Positions 15,113 through 24,646 of a stretch of 32,414 bases of DNA are shown here, in pieces. A program made the translations under genes and the position numbers. Source of the stretch: CAYVBE01 sp964448935 (GTDB lineage Bacteria; Planctomycetota; Brocadiia; SM23-32); assembly GCA_964448935.1 (NCBI GenBank), contig CAYVBE010000024.1:1-32414 (forward strand), given 5' to 3'. The stretch's first letter is position 1. Every line of letters starts with the position of its first letter. The notes under the pieces were generated by a model. It had not been told where the DNA came from, did no database searches, and worked only from the letters and a program-made list of their open reading frames with translations.

Positions 15113-18100
15113 ATGAAAAAGACACGCCACAGCTTGATTGCCGCCGCCTTGCTGGCGGGGTTCGCCTTCTTCGCCCAGGCTGCGGAGGTCATCAAACCCC
15201 AAATCGGCGAGCCGCTGCGCGACACGGCGGTGATCCGGGGGCCGGACGGGACGTACTACCTCACCGGGACGCGGTGCATGAACCGGAAGTTGATCTATGA
15301 TCCTGAAAGCAAAAAAGCGGTGTACACCAAGCCGGAGATCATGCGTACTCCAGACGGCAACCTCGACTTCATGAACAACAACGGCGTCAAGCTCTGGTCA
15401 TCGAAAGACCTCAAGACCTGGAAGGACGAGGGGCTGGTGATTGATCTCAACCAATACAGCCACCCGCACAACTACCTCGGGTTTTTCTGGTCCCTGCCCG
15501 ACCGGCCGCTGGGCGAGCCATCCACCCGTGCGGCCACCTCGCCGCGCCTGCAATGGGTCGACGGCAAGCCCTTCCTCACCGTAGCCAACTGCAATCACGA
15601 CATCCGCTGGCTGAGCGCCGAGCAGGCAACCGGCCCCTACCGCGAGGGCCGTCATTTTGACAAAAAGACCACCGGCCACCGGCACAGCATGTCCTACGGC
15701 CCGGGCCACGGCGAGATCTTCCAGGAGGAGGATGGCTTGGCCTGGCTCCTGCAGGGGATGTACCTTTACAAACTGGACGACCAGTGCCACGACATTGTCC
15801 CCGGCAGCGGGGTCTTCCTCCCCGCCCGGATCGCGGGCTATCCCAACGCCGAATGGTGTGCCAAACAGTTCGACCCGCGCGCCGCTGCGGCCCTCCTCTA
15901 CAAAGGTAAGTACATCCTCGCCTACGCCGCTTTCACCGACGAGGGGGGATTCAAGCGCGACGACACCTTCTACACCGTGGCCGACAAGATTGACGGCCCG
16001 TACTCTGAACCACGATTGCTCATTGCCGGCGGCGGCCCCGCCGTGTTGTTCGATGGGCCCGACGGTCTGATGGCTTCCTGCTCGATGGACGATAAGCCGT
16101 TCCTCGTCCCTCTGGCCATGAAAGGCGACCAACTGACCGCCACCGGCCTCCCCGCCCCCCAGAAAACCACTCCCGAACTCCCGGCCAAACCCCGCATGTA
16201 TGACTACGCGAACTGCCGGCCCAGTGGCCGCTATGCGGATACAGTGGAGAAAACCGGCCGCCACCAACCTGTCCCCCTCTTCGACCTCCCGGTGCGCGAC
16301 ATCGCCATCTGCGGTGCCGGCGACAACACCTACTACCTCACCGGCACCGCCGCTTCGCGGAAGGATGAAGGCGGAAGGATGAAGGATGAAAAACTTCCGT
16401 ACGGGTCAGGCGTGCCCGAGCCCGACTTCGAGAACAACAATGGCATCTACCTCTGGCGCTCCGAAGACCTGGAAACCTGGATGCCGCTCGGCAAAGTCTG
16501 GGATATCGAGAAAGACGGCGGCGCCTGGCAGAAGCAATACCGCATCCCGGGAAGCAATCCGGCCCGCTCCGACTTCTGCCGTGGGGTCACGTCCCCGCAG
16601 ATCCATTATGTTGACAACATCGTCTATATCACTTATTCCATGAACGGGCGCGGCACGGGGTTGCTCAAGAGCAAGACCGGTAGGGCCGAGGGACCGTATG
16701 AAGACCTGGGCCGGATTACCGCGATGGGCGAATGCCCCTCCCTGTTCGTCAAAGAGGACGGCCATGCCTGCTGGTTATGGGGCAAGGGGCTGCAGATGGC
16801 GGCCTTGAACCCCGGCCTGACCGCACTGGAGGGGACCGTCGTGGACCTTTTCCAGAACATCGTCCCCGTGGAAGACATGGCCGTCTATGCCACTCTTGAT
16901 CTGTGGGACGTAACGGCGCCTTTTCTCTTCACTGCTGCGCCTCCGAACGGTGAGAAGCAGTATTGCCTGACCTTTTCAGCGGTTACCCAGTGCCACGGCC
17001 GGGCCAACCGCGACGCCGTCATCGCGGTCTCGCACAGCATCGAGGGTCCTTTCACCGGCCCGGCGCGGATGGTTCCCAACGGGGGCCAGACCTCGGTCAT
17101 CACCACACCTGACGGTGAGATGTTCCTCAGCTTCTCCGGCGCCGATCCTACCGCCGTGTTCCGCGACCGGCCCGGCCTCGCCCCGATGGAATGGATGAAC
17201 CTGCATGCCATCCAATGGCCGCGCAAAATCCTTGGCGATTATGTCACCACCCGCGGCCCTTGGGCGGAGGTCGTTCCGGTTTTTCCATTCCCCATCCGCG
17301 ATTCCCACGTCTTCCACGCGCCTGACGGTTACTTCTACTGCTCATTTTCGGGTTCGCACAACACCCCGCTGGACAAGAATCTCCGCTACTGGCGCGCCAA
17401 AGACATCAACGGCCCCTGGGAGGACATCGGGTATCTCTACACCATGGAGCAGATGCGCGACGACCCCGACTGGCCGGAGATCAAAAGCGACAAGGACAGA
17501 AGCTGGAACAACGCCCAGTTCGCCTGGGAACCGTCGCTGTCGTATGGCAAGGGCACGTATTGGCTTTCATGTTGGTTCGGCGGCCACGGTTGGGGCAAGG
17601 ACGTCTGTTGGAAGAAATCCATGGGCGTGCTGCTCAAGAGCACCAGCGGCAAGGCAATGGGCCCGTACGAATATCACTCCGAGTGGCCCCACGACTGGCA
17701 AGGACTGGTGTGGGACCAAGGGGTCGCGTACGGCACCAAAGGTTTCGCCACTGCCTGGAGACTCACCGAAGATCTGAAAGAGGCCGATACCGAGTGGACG
17801 GACGCCAAAGGCCGGAAGGTGAATCGGGAAGGCTTTCTGCACTTGCTGCCGGAGGACGGGCGCGTCATGAGCGAGGATTGCGGCTACCAGTTACAGAAAG
17901 CCGGCGACAAATACCTCTACATCGGATTGAACAGCCACAGCACTTATGATGGACGGGTCTTCTTGGCCGATGACATCCGCGGCCCCTACCGCTTCCTCGG
18001 TTATGTCCCCCGCCTGGGCAACTCCGTCATCATCAAGAACAGCGACCGCAAATGGTACGCCGCCATGTGCCAGGTTTCGGTGGGCGACATAGGATTCAAC

Positions 18101-18244
18101 TTCCCGTTTCCGTTCAAGAACTGCAAGGACTACCGGATGGGGGCCCCGTCCAACTACGAGATCAAACTCGACCTCGACAGTCCAGAACCGAGCATCTGGC
18201 CCACCCATGACCTCGGCCATCTCGACGAGGCCGTGTATCAATGA
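15113..18244 (+). CDS. Exported GH43-like protein with three propeller modules
   Basis: The 1043-residue product has a Sec signal (SLIAAALLAGFAFFAQAAE, cleavage after AQA at about residue 23). Three modules open with the same signature: LRDTAVIRGPDGTYYLTG (about 34), VRDIAICGAGDNTYYLTG (about 394) and IRDSHVFHAPDGYFYCSFSG (about 728), spaced about 360 and 334 residues. Blade motifs such as LWSSKDLKTWKDEG, LWRSEDLETWMPLG, LLKSKTGRAEGPYEDLG and LLKSTSGKAMGPYEYH recur. It is a longer relative of the two-module protein at 8031. No module has the full R-D-P; the general-base Asp position is kept in all three. GGAGGAG precedes ATG 15113. Its stop overlaps the start of the next PQQ gene by four bases (ATGA), so the two are translationally coupled. 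A short GGATGAA repeat is embedded in module 2. Role: extracellular glycan hydrolysis or binding. Confidence 0.7.
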   Translation: MKKTRHSLIAAALLAGFAFFAQAAEVIKPQIGEPLRDTAVIRGPDGTYYLTGTRCMNRKLIYDPESKKAVYTKPEIMRTPDGNLDFMNNNGVKLWSSKDLKTWKDEGLVIDLNQYSHPHNYLGFFWSLPDRPLGEPSTRAATSPRLQWVDGKPFLTVANCNHDIRWLSAEQATGPYREGRHFDKKTTGHRHSMSYGPGHGEIFQEEDGLAWLLQGMYLYKLDDQCHDIVPGSGVFLPARIAGYPNAEWCAKQFDPRAAAALLYKGKYILAYAAFTDEGGFKRDDTFYTVADKIDGPYSEPRLLIAGGGPAVLFDGPDGLMASCSMDDKPFLVPLAMKGDQLTATGLPAPQKTTPELPAKPRMYDYANCRPSGRYADTVEKTGRHQPVPLFDLPVRDIAICGAGDNTYYLTGTAASRKDEGGRMKDEKLPYGSGVPEPDFENNNGIYLWRSEDLETWMPLGKVWDIEKDGGAWQKQYRIPGSNPARSDFCRGVTSPQIHYVDNIVYITYSMNGRGTGLLKSKTGRAEGPYEDLGRITAMGECPSLFVKEDGHACWLWGKGLQMAALNPGLTALEGTVVDLFQNIVPVEDMAVYATLDLWDVTAPFLFTAAPPNGEKQYCLTFSAVTQCHGRANRDAVIAVSHSIEGPFTGPARMVPNGGQTSVITTPDGEMFLSFSGADPTAVFRDRPGLAPMEWMNLHAIQWPRKILGDYVTTRGPWAEVVPVFPFPIRDSHVFHAPDGYFYCSFSGSHNTPLDKNLRYWRAKDINGPWEDIGYLYTMEQMRDDPDWPEIKSDKDRSWNNAQFAWEPSLSYGKGTYWLSCWFGGHGWGKDVCWKKSMGVLLKSTSGKAMGPYEYHSEWPHDWQGLVWDQGVAYGTKGFATAWRLTEDLKEADTEWTDAKGRKVNREGFLHLLPEDGRVMSEDCGYQLQKAGDKYLYIGLNSHSTYDGRVFLADDIRGPYRFLGYVPRLGNSVIIKNSDRKWYAAMCQVSVGDIGFNFPFPFKNCKDYRMGAPSNYEIKLDLDSPEPSIWPTHDLGHLDEAVYQ
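16359..16392. repeat. GGATGAA short repeats within coding sequence
   Basis: Three GGATGAA heptamers lie within 34 bp (16363-16369, 16378-16384, 16385-16391); the first two sit in a larger GGAAGGATGAAGGC/GGAAGGATGAAGGA duplication. It encodes RKDEGGRMKDEK in frame, a hydrophilic insertion between TYYLTGTAAS and the next conserved stretch of module 2. The composition is unlike the surrounding GC-rich code. Confidence 0.7.
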
Positions 18245-21200
18245 AAGCGTGTCACACCATGGCGACACCGACATACCGTTCCGTCCTCACCATCTGCTTG
18301 ACCGCAATCGTGGCCGCCGGGGTCGTGGCGGTTGAAACCAACAACGCCGACGCCATCCTCAAACGGTCTGGGGTCACCGGCGGGCTGGTCACTCTTCTCG
18401 CCCGTGACGACGGTGAACTCGCCGTTGCGCTGGGGGAGAACGGACAGTTCCGGGTCCAGCATTTCACTCCGGACGCCAAAGCGGTTGCCGCTGCCCAAAA
18501 GCTCTTCCGCGACAAAGGACTTGCCCGCCGCGTCTCCGCCCACCAACTCGCCGGGAACCGGCTCCCTTACGCCGAGGACATGGTGAATCTTCTGGTGGTC
18601 TCCGATGGCCTCTCCATCCCGCGCGCGGAACTGGAACGGGTCCTGGTTCCCGGCGGAACCTTGTACTCGGTTGACGACGGCAAGACCTGGCGCAAACCGG
18701 TCCCGTCCGAACTCGACGACTGGACCCACTGGCAGCATGACGCCGGCAAGAGCGGCGTCTCCCGCGACACCCGCGTCGGACCGCCCCGCCGCATAAAGTG
18801 GGTCACCGGTCCAAGATACTGCCGCGGCCACGAGTACGCCACCAGCGTCGGCGCGCTCATCAGCGCCGGAGGCCGGATTTTCACCGTGGTTGACGAGGGC
18901 CAGACCGGCAACTACCAGCTACCCTCGCGTTGCGTCCTGATCTGCCGCGACGCCTTCAACGGCCTGGAACTGTGGCGGAGAGCCGTCCCCCACTGGTATC
19001 CGAAACATGCCAGGGGCGGATTCGGCTACCTCTTCCAGCCCGAACGCATGGCCACCGACGGGAAACACCTTTTCCTCCCCATCGGCCAAAACCGCGAACT
19101 AATCGTCCTCGACCCGACTACCGGCGAGACCGTCAAAAGCTTCCCCGACGTCACCCTCGTCGATCAGATATTAGTCGTTAACGACATCCTGCTTGTGGAG
19201 ACGAGAGAATTACCATATCCAACAAAGGAACACCGGGTCCTGGCAATGAGCGTCGCCTCCTGGGAGACGCTCTGGGACAAGACCTTGCCCGACCTCGTCC
19301 CCGCCGGCGACGTGGGGGTCACCAACGCCGGTTTGACCTTCGACGGCGAACGCGTGTACCTCCAGCGCGGCGACCAATTGCTTGCCTTGGACGCCACGAC
19401 CGGCGAGGATGTATGGAGCTTCCCCCTGGGCGAGATCAAGCGAATCCATCCCTGGCAGTTGCGGGGCATGAAACAACTTCCCGCGGTGGTCCGTGCCGGC
19501 GAAGGTGCCCTCCTGGTCTCGGCCGGCAAGCGTTTCTATGCCCTCGATACGGAAACCGGGAGAACGCTCTGGGAAACCGACCAGATGGACGGATGGTACT
19601 GGGGCCAGTTTTCCTTCTTCGCCATCGGTGACACGCTCTACAATACCAGGGACTGGAGCTGCCGCGACCTCGTCACCGGCGACTCTCTTCCGAAACTCGA
19701 TCCCAGCTCCGTCTTCAGCCGCGGACACCACCCCCGCTGCTACCCGCCGAAAGCCACCAGCCGCTACCTCATCGCCAACAACCGCGGCGCTGAGTTCATC
19801 TCCCTCGATGGTAACGACATGTCCGCCAACGACCACCTCCGCGGCAACTGCGGCCTCGGCGTCGTCCCCGCCAACGGCCTCCTTTACCTGCCTTCCAACC
19901 AGTGCTTCTGCTATGGCGGCGTTATGCAGCCGGGTTTCAAGGCGATGGCGCCGGCCCGTGAAAAGGAAATGCCGGCATTGCCGCCGGACGACCCCGGGCG
20001 CCTGCTCAAGGGCACAGCTTACTCTCAGCCGCTCCCTGCTCACCACGCGGGGTCTTCGCACGACTGGCCCATGTACCGCCACGACTCCGCACGCCTCGGC
20101 TCCAATGCGACTGCGGTTCCCGATACCTTCCAGCAAGCCTGGGAGTTCGACGGGGACGGCAAAGTCACGCCGCCGGTGGTCGCCGATGGTTTGGTTCTGT
20201 TCGCCAACAAGGATACCTGCGAAGTCATCGCCCTCGACGCCGTCAACGGCACGGAAAAGTGGCGTTTCACCGCCGCCTCGACGGTTGACTCCCCCCCCAC
20301 CGTCCACGCAGGTCTGGTCCTCTTTGGTTGCGCGGACGGCCATGTCCACTGCCTTCGCGCGGCCGACGGCCAGCTGGTCTGGAAGTTCCTCGCCGCGCCC
20401 AGTCGCCGTTGGATCCAATCCTACGGGCAGATCGAGTCCGCCTGGCCCGTCTCCGGCAGCGTGCTCGTCAAAGACGGAATCGCCTACGCCGCCGCCGGCC
20501 GAAACAGCTGGATAGATGGCGGCATCCACGCCTACGGCCTCGACTCCGAGACCGGCGAGGTCGTCCATTACCAGCATTTGCAGGACAAATGTGGGCTAAG
20601 CCCCGAAGAGGGGAGAGGCCATCCGTACCTTTCGGCTTTTCATTGCGAAGGCACGCGAAACGATCTGTTCGTCACCGATGTCGCTCGTAAACGGCTCTAC
20701 CTCGGGGTGCTGGAGCTAAGCAATAATCTGAAAGTGCAGCCAAACAGATACGACGATGGAACCTGGGAAAAGATGCCCGCGATGGATTTACGAGACGCGC
20801 CGTTTGTCGACTCTGAACCCTTTGCCGGCCTAAAGCCGGGGGAGAGCACCTACACCAAGGAACGACGCAAGGGAGCCATGGGCAACAAGAAACTGAGTGG
20901 GGCGCGGGTTGTCGCCACGGGCGGCTTCCTGGATGACGCGCTCTTCAACCGCACCTATTGGATGTTCGCGGATATCTGGCCCGGATACTACAAGGCGAAC
21001 TTCGCCGCCAAGAGCGGGCACTTGCTCGTGGCTGACGATTCTCAAACCTATGCCGCCAAAATGCACAACCGCGCCAATGCGCGGATGCACAGCCCCACCT
21101 TCGTTCCGGCCGGGAAAGGCGTTTTGCTCTACGCCGACGCCAACAACACCGAGCCCGTTTTGGATCAACGTACCTGGGGCAAGGACAAAAGGTTTGGATA

Positions 21201-21507
21201 CAGCCGCGAGAAACCACCCCTCTGGCACCACTGGATTCCCGTACTTGTCAACTCCATGGTGGGCACCAGGGAAAGGCTCTTCGTTGCCGGGGCGCCCGAC
21301 GTCCTGCCCGAAAACGACCCCTACGCCGCCTACGAAGGCCGCGCCGGCGCCGTTCTGCACGTTTACGACAAGAAAAGCGGTGAGAAAAGGGCGGAGATGA
21401 AACTCCCCGCCCCGCCGGTTTTCGACGGTTTGATCGCCGCGGACGGGTGTCTATACATGTCCGGCGGCGATGGACGCGTGCGCTGTTTGGGTCGGGCCGA
21501 GAGATAG
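18241..21507 (+). CDS. Exported PQQ-propeller protein with methyltransferase-like N-terminus, copy B
   Basis: The 1088-residue paralogue of 10231-13542. ATG 18241 overlaps the upstream stop; ATG 18259 (MATPTYRSVLTICL) is an alternative giving a shorter signal peptide. The signal VLTICLTAIVAAGVVAV is followed at about residues 43-140 by the Rossmann-like region: SGVTGGLVTLLARDDGELAV, NRLPYAEDMVNLLVV, ERVLVPGGTLY. As in copy A, the glycine-rich SAM motif is degraded (LARDDGEL). The shared linker LDDWTHWQHDAGKSGVS (about 158) leads into PQQ/BamB-type repeats such as VIALDAVNGTEKWRF and CADGHVHCLRAADGQLVWKF. Both copies share conserved blocks HHxRC(F/Y)P and ANGLxY. It is probably periplasmic or surface-exposed. 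Pairing with a GH43-like gene at both sites argues for a joint role. No enzymatic activity can be assigned. Confidence 0.75.
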   Translation: MKACHTMATPTYRSVLTICLTAIVAAGVVAVETNNADAILKRSGVTGGLVTLLARDDGELAVALGENGQFRVQHFTPDAKAVAAAQKLFRDKGLARRVSAHQLAGNRLPYAEDMVNLLVVSDGLSIPRAELERVLVPGGTLYSVDDGKTWRKPVPSELDDWTHWQHDAGKSGVSRDTRVGPPRRIKWVTGPRYCRGHEYATSVGALISAGGRIFTVVDEGQTGNYQLPSRCVLICRDAFNGLELWRRAVPHWYPKHARGGFGYLFQPERMATDGKHLFLPIGQNRELIVLDPTTGETVKSFPDVTLVDQILVVNDILLVETRELPYPTKEHRVLAMSVASWETLWDKTLPDLVPAGDVGVTNAGLTFDGERVYLQRGDQLLALDATTGEDVWSFPLGEIKRIHPWQLRGMKQLPAVVRAGEGALLVSAGKRFYALDTETGRTLWETDQMDGWYWGQFSFFAIGDTLYNTRDWSCRDLVTGDSLPKLDPSSVFSRGHHPRCYPPKATSRYLIANNRGAEFISLDGNDMSANDHLRGNCGLGVVPANGLLYLPSNQCFCYGGVMQPGFKAMAPAREKEMPALPPDDPGRLLKGTAYSQPLPAHHAGSSHDWPMYRHDSARLGSNATAVPDTFQQAWEFDGDGKVTPPVVADGLVLFANKDTCEVIALDAVNGTEKWRFTAASTVDSPPTVHAGLVLFGCADGHVHCLRAADGQLVWKFLAAPSRRWIQSYGQIESAWPVSGSVLVKDGIAYAAAGRNSWIDGGIHAYGLDSETGEVVHYQHLQDKCGLSPEEGRGHPYLSAFHCEGTRNDLFVTDVARKRLYLGVLELSNNLKVQPNRYDDGTWEKMPAMDLRDAPFVDSEPFAGLKPGESTYTKERRKGAMGNKKLSGARVVATGGFLDDALFNRTYWMFADIWPGYYKANFAAKSGHLLVADDSQTYAAKMHNRANARMHSPTFVPAGKGVLLYADANNTEPVLDQRTWGKDKRFGYSREKPPLWHHWIPVLVNSMVGTRERLFVAGAPDVLPENDPYAAYEGRAGAVLHVYDKKSGEKRAEMKLPAPPVFDGLIAADGCLYMSGGDGRVRCLGRAER
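19168..19230 (+). other. Patch of AT-rich, rare-codon sequence inside PQQ copy B
   Basis: Codons ATA TTA, AGA GAA TTA CCA TAT CCA ACA AAG cluster in a gene otherwise using G/C-ending codons. The frame is intact and encodes part of a propeller loop (RELPYPTKEHRV). It could slow translation or mark a local conversion event. Confidence 0.4.
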
Positions 21508-21529
21508 GTACCCTTGAAGGAGAGCGACT

Positions 21530-24500
21530 GTGAGTGGAATGAAAAGCGCTATCGTGGCAGCGAAGCTGACGCTGGCCTTCGCCCTGGCCACGGCCGCTGC
21601 GGAGACGCGACCGCAAACCGACCTGGAATACCTGTTCCGCAACCCTCCGGAGCAGGCACGAGTGATGGTGTACGGGTGGCACTGGATCAACGGGCACATC
21701 ACGAAGGAGGGGATCACGGCCGACCTCGAGAACATGGCCCGCGCGGGATACGCCGGCGCCATTATCTACAACGGCGGCAACCGGAAACAGGACAAGGGCA
21801 AAGGGGCCTTCATTCCTGAAGTCGGCCCTGTTCCCGGCTACCTGGACGAGGCGCACCTGGACATGATCGCCCATGCGGCCGACGAGGCGGCGCGGCTGGG
21901 GCTGAAACTGGGCATGCACGCCGGCGCCGGGTGGTCCGGTTTCGGCGGGCCATGGATCAAGCCCCGCCACCAGATGAAACACATCTGGATCGGCGAGCAT
22001 CCGGTCGAGGGCGGCCGGACGTTCAACTGGAAGAAACCGTCGTTTGGGGACGGTTCGGGATTCGTGGGCTGCGTGGCTTTCCGGGTGCCGCCGGCGGAGA
22101 AAGAGTCGGGCAAGCCCGTTCAAATCCCGGCGGCCGATTACAAACTGGCCCGCAAGGCCATCGAAGCGCAGTTTCACGGCTGGCGCAAGCCGGAGGACAA
22201 ATTCCTGCCGGCGGCGACCACGGGGGTGATTCCCGCGGGCGCCGTGATTGCCAGGGACAACGTGGTGGATCTGACGCCACTGATCGGGGCCGACGGCGCT
22301 CTCAAGTGGCAGGCTCCCGAGGGCGACTGGAAGGTGCTGACCGCGCATTACGCTCCGAATCGGAGGCACAACCAGATCATGGCGATGCCGTCCGGCGCGG
22401 GCCCGGACTGCGACCGTCTGGACCCGGCCGCGGCGGAGGAACACTGGAAACACGGCATCCAGCCCGTGCTCGACCGGATCGGCAGACACGCCGGCACGAC
22501 CTTCCGCTATATCCAGCTCGACAGCGCCGAGACCGGGATGCATACCTGGGGCGCCGATCTGGTGGAACATTTCGAGAAACTCCACGGTTACAGCCCCGTG
22601 CCGTGGCTGCCGGCCCTGACCGGACGCGTGGTTAAAAGCCCGGAACACACCGAGCGGTTCCTGCGCGACTACCGCAAGACGCTCGAAGTGGGGGCGAACG
22701 AGGCGTTCGCTGACACCGTCACCCGCCTGTGCCGCGAGAACGGCCTGCGGTTCGTCCTCCAGCCCTACGGATACAACTCCTTCGGACACCTTTCGCACGG
22801 CGCCGCGGCCGACATCGTGCAGGGCGAGTTCTGGGGCGGCGAGACCGCCCACAAGTCGTCCACGCACGTCGGCTCACTCTGGAACATGAAGATCGCCTCG
22901 ATCGGCCATACCACAGGCAAGGGTCTGGTCACGGCAGAGTCCTTCACCGCCTACCTTTCGCACTACGGCGCGGATTGTGCCCCGACTTACTTCAAGACCG
23001 TGGGCGATTCCGCCTGGTGCGACGGCATCAACGCCTTCTGGCTGCACGAGATGGCCCTTAACCCGTATCCTGGGCTGCGCCCGGGCATGTATTTCGGCAT
23101 CTGGGGGCACAATTTCAATCCCAACGCCCTGACCTGGCGCGATCAACTGCCGGCCTGGACCGATTACGTCAGCCGCAGCCAGGCGCTCTTGCAGGCGGGA
23201 CGGTTCGTCGCCGATTTCCTGGTCCACGATCCATCCGACCTCGGAGCGACCGGTCCGCAGGAGTTCCCGTTCGGCTATCGTTTCGACCTGGCCAACGACG
23301 ACACGCTGCTGCAACTGAAATGCGAGAATGGCCGACTGGTGCTCCCGAGCGGAATGAGCTACGCCTGCCTGATCCTGCCGCACGAGCACGACCATTTCAC
23401 CTACCGTCGCTTCACGCCGGACGTACTGAGCCATATCGCCGGGCTCGTCAGGCAGGGCGCGCACGTTCTGGGGGAGAAACCGCTCGGCGCCTGGACCATG
23501 AAGGACGCCGAACAGGCCGACCGGACGGTCGGACGGCTGTCGGACGAGATGTGGAAGGGCTTCGCCGAAGGCAAGAAGGGAAGCAACGTTTACGGCAAAG
23601 GCACCGTCTGGTGGGGCTACAGTCCCGACGAATGGGTGCGCCAGACGGAGCTGCCGCCCGACCTGGACTACGAGGCGGGGCCGAAGATCGGGTTCATCCA
23701 CCGCCGTGACGATGCTTCCGACGCGGACTGGTATTTTGTGGCATCGGGCGAGGGCGGCCCGGCAGAGGCGGACGTCTGGTTTCGGGTCGCCGACAAGGTC
23801 CCCGAACTGTGGGACCCCATGAGCGGCGGCATCCGCAAGGCGCCGGTCTGGGAGGAGCGGGACGGCCGCACCCGCGTCCGGCTCGACCTGCCGGCCATGG
23901 CCTCAGTTTTCGTCGTGTTCCGCGAACCCGGCCGCGGTCCGGACCCGGTGGAAACCGTCCGGGCCGCCGCCGACTCCGCACCACTGAGCATTGACGGACC
24001 ATGGACCGTGGCGTTCGAAACCGACCTCGGCGGCCCGGCCGAGCCGGTGGTCTTCGACAAACTCAACTCCTGGCACGAGAATGCCGATCCGAAAATCAAG
24101 TACTACTCCGGCCCTGCCACTTACTCGGCGACCATCAACATTCCGGCGGAGATGATCGGGAAAGGCAAGCGCCTGTTCCTCGATCTCGGGCAGGTGAGAC
24201 ACACGGCCGAGGTCGCAGTCAACGGCCGGACCGTCGGGGTTCGTTGGTGTCCGCCCTTCGCCGTCGAGATCACCGAGGCGGCCAGGCCGGGCGCCAACCG
24301 GATCGAGATCATCGCGGTCAACGGCTGGCGCAACCGCTGGATCGGAGACGAGCAGCTTCCGCCCGACTTCGAGACGGTCAATCCGGCGTGGGGCGGCAAG
24401 AAGGCCCGGACGCCGGTTGCGTTCCCCGATTGGGCTAAGAACGGCGGTAAGAGCCCGAACGGCCGCGTCCTCTTTAGCACCTTTATGCCTTACACTAAGG

Positions 24501-24574
24501 ACGACAAGCTCGAACCGGCCGGCCTGCTCGGCCCGGTCACACTCCGCTGCGGCGTGCAGGCGCAATTGGAGTGA
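21530..24574 (+). CDS. Exported GH106-like alpha-L-rhamnosidase
   Basis: Would release alpha-L-rhamnose from plant or algal polysaccharides outside the cytoplasm. The 1014-residue product has a short signal (LTLAFALATAAAE), then the N-terminal GH106 signature: LFRNPPEQARVMVYGWHWIN and GHITKEGITADLENMARAGY, followed by AGAIIYNGG. The central barrel holds TFRYIQLDSAETGMHTWGAD, LQPYGYNSFGHLSHGAAAD and KGLVTAESFTAYLSHYG. The last ~160 residues form a GH2-like jelly roll (RLFLDLGQVRHTAEVAVNGR, then GANRIEIIAVNGWRNRWIGD). Length fits GH106 (about 1000-1100). GTG 21530 is chosen because AAGGAG lies seven bases upstream; ATG 21539 is the alternative. It follows PQQ copy B by 22 bp. Catalytic glutamates were not assigned by position; a related rhamnosidase-like family of different specificity is possible. 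Confidence 0.75.
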   Translation: MSGMKSAIVAAKLTLAFALATAAAETRPQTDLEYLFRNPPEQARVMVYGWHWINGHITKEGITADLENMARAGYAGAIIYNGGNRKQDKGKGAFIPEVGPVPGYLDEAHLDMIAHAADEAARLGLKLGMHAGAGWSGFGGPWIKPRHQMKHIWIGEHPVEGGRTFNWKKPSFGDGSGFVGCVAFRVPPAEKESGKPVQIPAADYKLARKAIEAQFHGWRKPEDKFLPAATTGVIPAGAVIARDNVVDLTPLIGADGALKWQAPEGDWKVLTAHYAPNRRHNQIMAMPSGAGPDCDRLDPAAAEEHWKHGIQPVLDRIGRHAGTTFRYIQLDSAETGMHTWGADLVEHFEKLHGYSPVPWLPALTGRVVKSPEHTERFLRDYRKTLEVGANEAFADTVTRLCRENGLRFVLQPYGYNSFGHLSHGAAADIVQGEFWGGETAHKSSTHVGSLWNMKIASIGHTTGKGLVTAESFTAYLSHYGADCAPTYFKTVGDSAWCDGINAFWLHEMALNPYPGLRPGMYFGIWGHNFNPNALTWRDQLPAWTDYVSRSQALLQAGRFVADFLVHDPSDLGATGPQEFPFGYRFDLANDDTLLQLKCENGRLVLPSGMSYACLILPHEHDHFTYRRFTPDVLSHIAGLVRQGAHVLGEKPLGAWTMKDAEQADRTVGRLSDEMWKGFAEGKKGSNVYGKGTVWWGYSPDEWVRQTELPPDLDYEAGPKIGFIHRRDDASDADWYFVASGEGGPAEADVWFRVADKVPELWDPMSGGIRKAPVWEERDGRTRVRLDLPAMASVFVVFREPGRGPDPVETVRAAADSAPLSIDGPWTVAFETDLGGPAEPVVFDKLNSWHENADPKIKYYSGPATYSATINIPAEMIGKGKRLFLDLGQVRHTAEVAVNGRTVGVRWCPPFAVEITEAARPGANRIEIIAVNGWRNRWIGDEQLPPDFETVNPAWGGKKARTPVAFPDWAKNGGKSPNGRVLFSTFMPYTKDDKLEPAGLLGPVTLRCGVQAQLE

Positions 24575-24606
24575 ACGACTCGCCCGGAGGACGTCAAGGG
24601 GAAGCA

Positions 24607-24646
24607 GTTATCGGGCTGCAGGCACCTGCAATTCCCAACGGATAAC
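24607..24646. promoter_or_regulatory. Nested inverted repeats in the gap before the sulfatase
   Basis: The 154-bp gap after the rhamnosidase gene holds GTTATC (24607-24612) mirrored by GATAAC (24641-24646). Between them is a 6-bp-arm palindrome TGCAGG-CA-CCTGCA (24617-24630). It could be an operator, an RNA processing hairpin or a weak terminator; no T-run follows and no promoter is evident in the rest of the gap. Confidence 0.3.
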
